This document shows, in pieces, positions 11,200 to 11,529 of a stretch of DNA of 11,529 nt. Source of the DNA: Haloarculaceae archaeon (GTDB taxonomy: Archaea; Halobacteriota; Halobacteria; Halobacteriales; Haloarculaceae); the NCBI GenBank assembly GCA_018609945.1, contig JAHENO010000038.1:1-11529 (forward strand), written 5' to 3'. A model generated the notes under the pieces. That model ran no database searches. It was given only the letters and a program-made list of their open reading frames with translations, and was not told where the DNA came from. Position 1 is the first letter of the stretch; each line of letters opens with the position of its first letter. Both the position numbers and the translations under genes were made by a program.

Positions 11200-11529
11200 T
11201 CACAGCGAGTCGACGAACCGGCTCACGGCCCGATTGAACCGCTCGGATTCCTCGAAACACGGTCCGTGGCCGCTGTCTTCGAACAGTTCGAACTGGGCGT
11301 CTGGGACGAGGTCAGCGACGTGTCTCACTGACGCGACAGTCCCACGTGTTGTTTCTTCCTCTGCCCCGGCGCACACTAACATTGGAACATCTATCTCGGG
11401 GAGGACGCGTCGGTAATCGCGTGTGACTGCATCGATCAGAATGACGGTGCCAATCGGGGCCGGTGTTCGAGAAATTTCGTCAAACTGTAACGTTTTCGTC
11501 TCGGCGCTGGGATTCTTGAACACCTGCTC
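11200..11529 (-). CDS. Alpha/beta hydrolase, C-terminal part (start outside window)
   Basis: About 109 residues of the C-terminal end of an alpha/beta-hydrolase-fold protein run to a stop at 11200-11202. The frame is open to the right edge of the window, and the GTG at 11521-11523 is not a credible start because the nucleophile half of the fold would be missing. Visible features are VLPEIDVPMLVCAGAEE (a late core beta strand and the usual acid-residue loop) and FELFEDSGHGPCFEESERFN, where SGHGP carries the catalytic His. The loop after the strand has Glu residues where many homologues have Asp. Substrate unknown. It converges on the small gene pair across 64 nt. Confidence 0.8.
   Translation of the reverse strand, partial: EQVFKNPSAETKTLQFDEISRTPAPIGTVILIDAVTRDYRRVLPEIDVPMLVCAGAEEETTRGTVASVRHVADLVPDAQFELFEDSGHGPCFEESERFNRAVSRFVDSL

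Overview
The window comes from a haloarchaeon (class Halobacteria). Most proteins are acidic and rich in Asp, Glu, Ala, Val and Gly, codons end mostly in G or C, several genes look leaderless (a TATA-like box about 26-28 nt before the ATG), and the gene families are typical of Euryarchaeota: CetZ tubulin, CofC of the F420 pathway, ABCE1/RLI and archaeal S-adenosylhomocysteinase. No genus can be assigned from this sequence alone.

Layout. (1) 1-2384, plus strand: the 3' part of cetZ1, overlapped by a gene for a secreted or membrane-anchored coiled-coil protein, then cofC 13 nt later. This looks like one transcription unit. (2) 2385-2732: a 348-bp gap without a credible ORF but dense in hairpins, a candidate terminator plus structured RNA. 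(3) 2733-4891, plus strand: a small three-helix EMC6-like membrane protein whose stop overlaps the start of abce1, the ribosome-recycling ATPase. (4) 4945-7792, minus strand: a sulfatase/alkaline-phosphatase-superfamily enzyme, a GtrA-like membrane protein 2 nt downstream, and an NAD-dependent sugar epimerase/dehydratase. This is probably a cell-surface glycan or lipid-carrier module. (5) 7793-7929: a divergent promoter region. (6) 7930-9940, plus strand: a GC-rich adenosylhomocysteinase gene cut off after about 176 codons, followed 157 bp later by a complete adenosylhomocysteinase gene of clearly lower GC. I infer replacement of the resident gene by a foreign copy. (7) 9941-11199: AT-richer accessory sequence with two decayed reading frames on the minus strand, several perfect inverted repeats, six tandem 12-bp repeats, and a two-gene unit of related ribbon-helix-helix-like proteins. 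The second of these has a Gly-x-x-x repeat and a C-x2-C/H-x2-C putative metal site. (8) 11200-11529, minus strand: the C-terminal part of an alpha/beta hydrolase, cut by the window edge.

The conserved left part is housekeeping: cell shape, F420, membrane biogenesis and translation. From about 8460 rightward the sequence reads as a small island. Its most notable parts are the broken-plus-foreign ahcY pair and the iteron-like repeats directly upstream of the small paralogous DNA-binding-like genes, which may form a self-regulating cassette.
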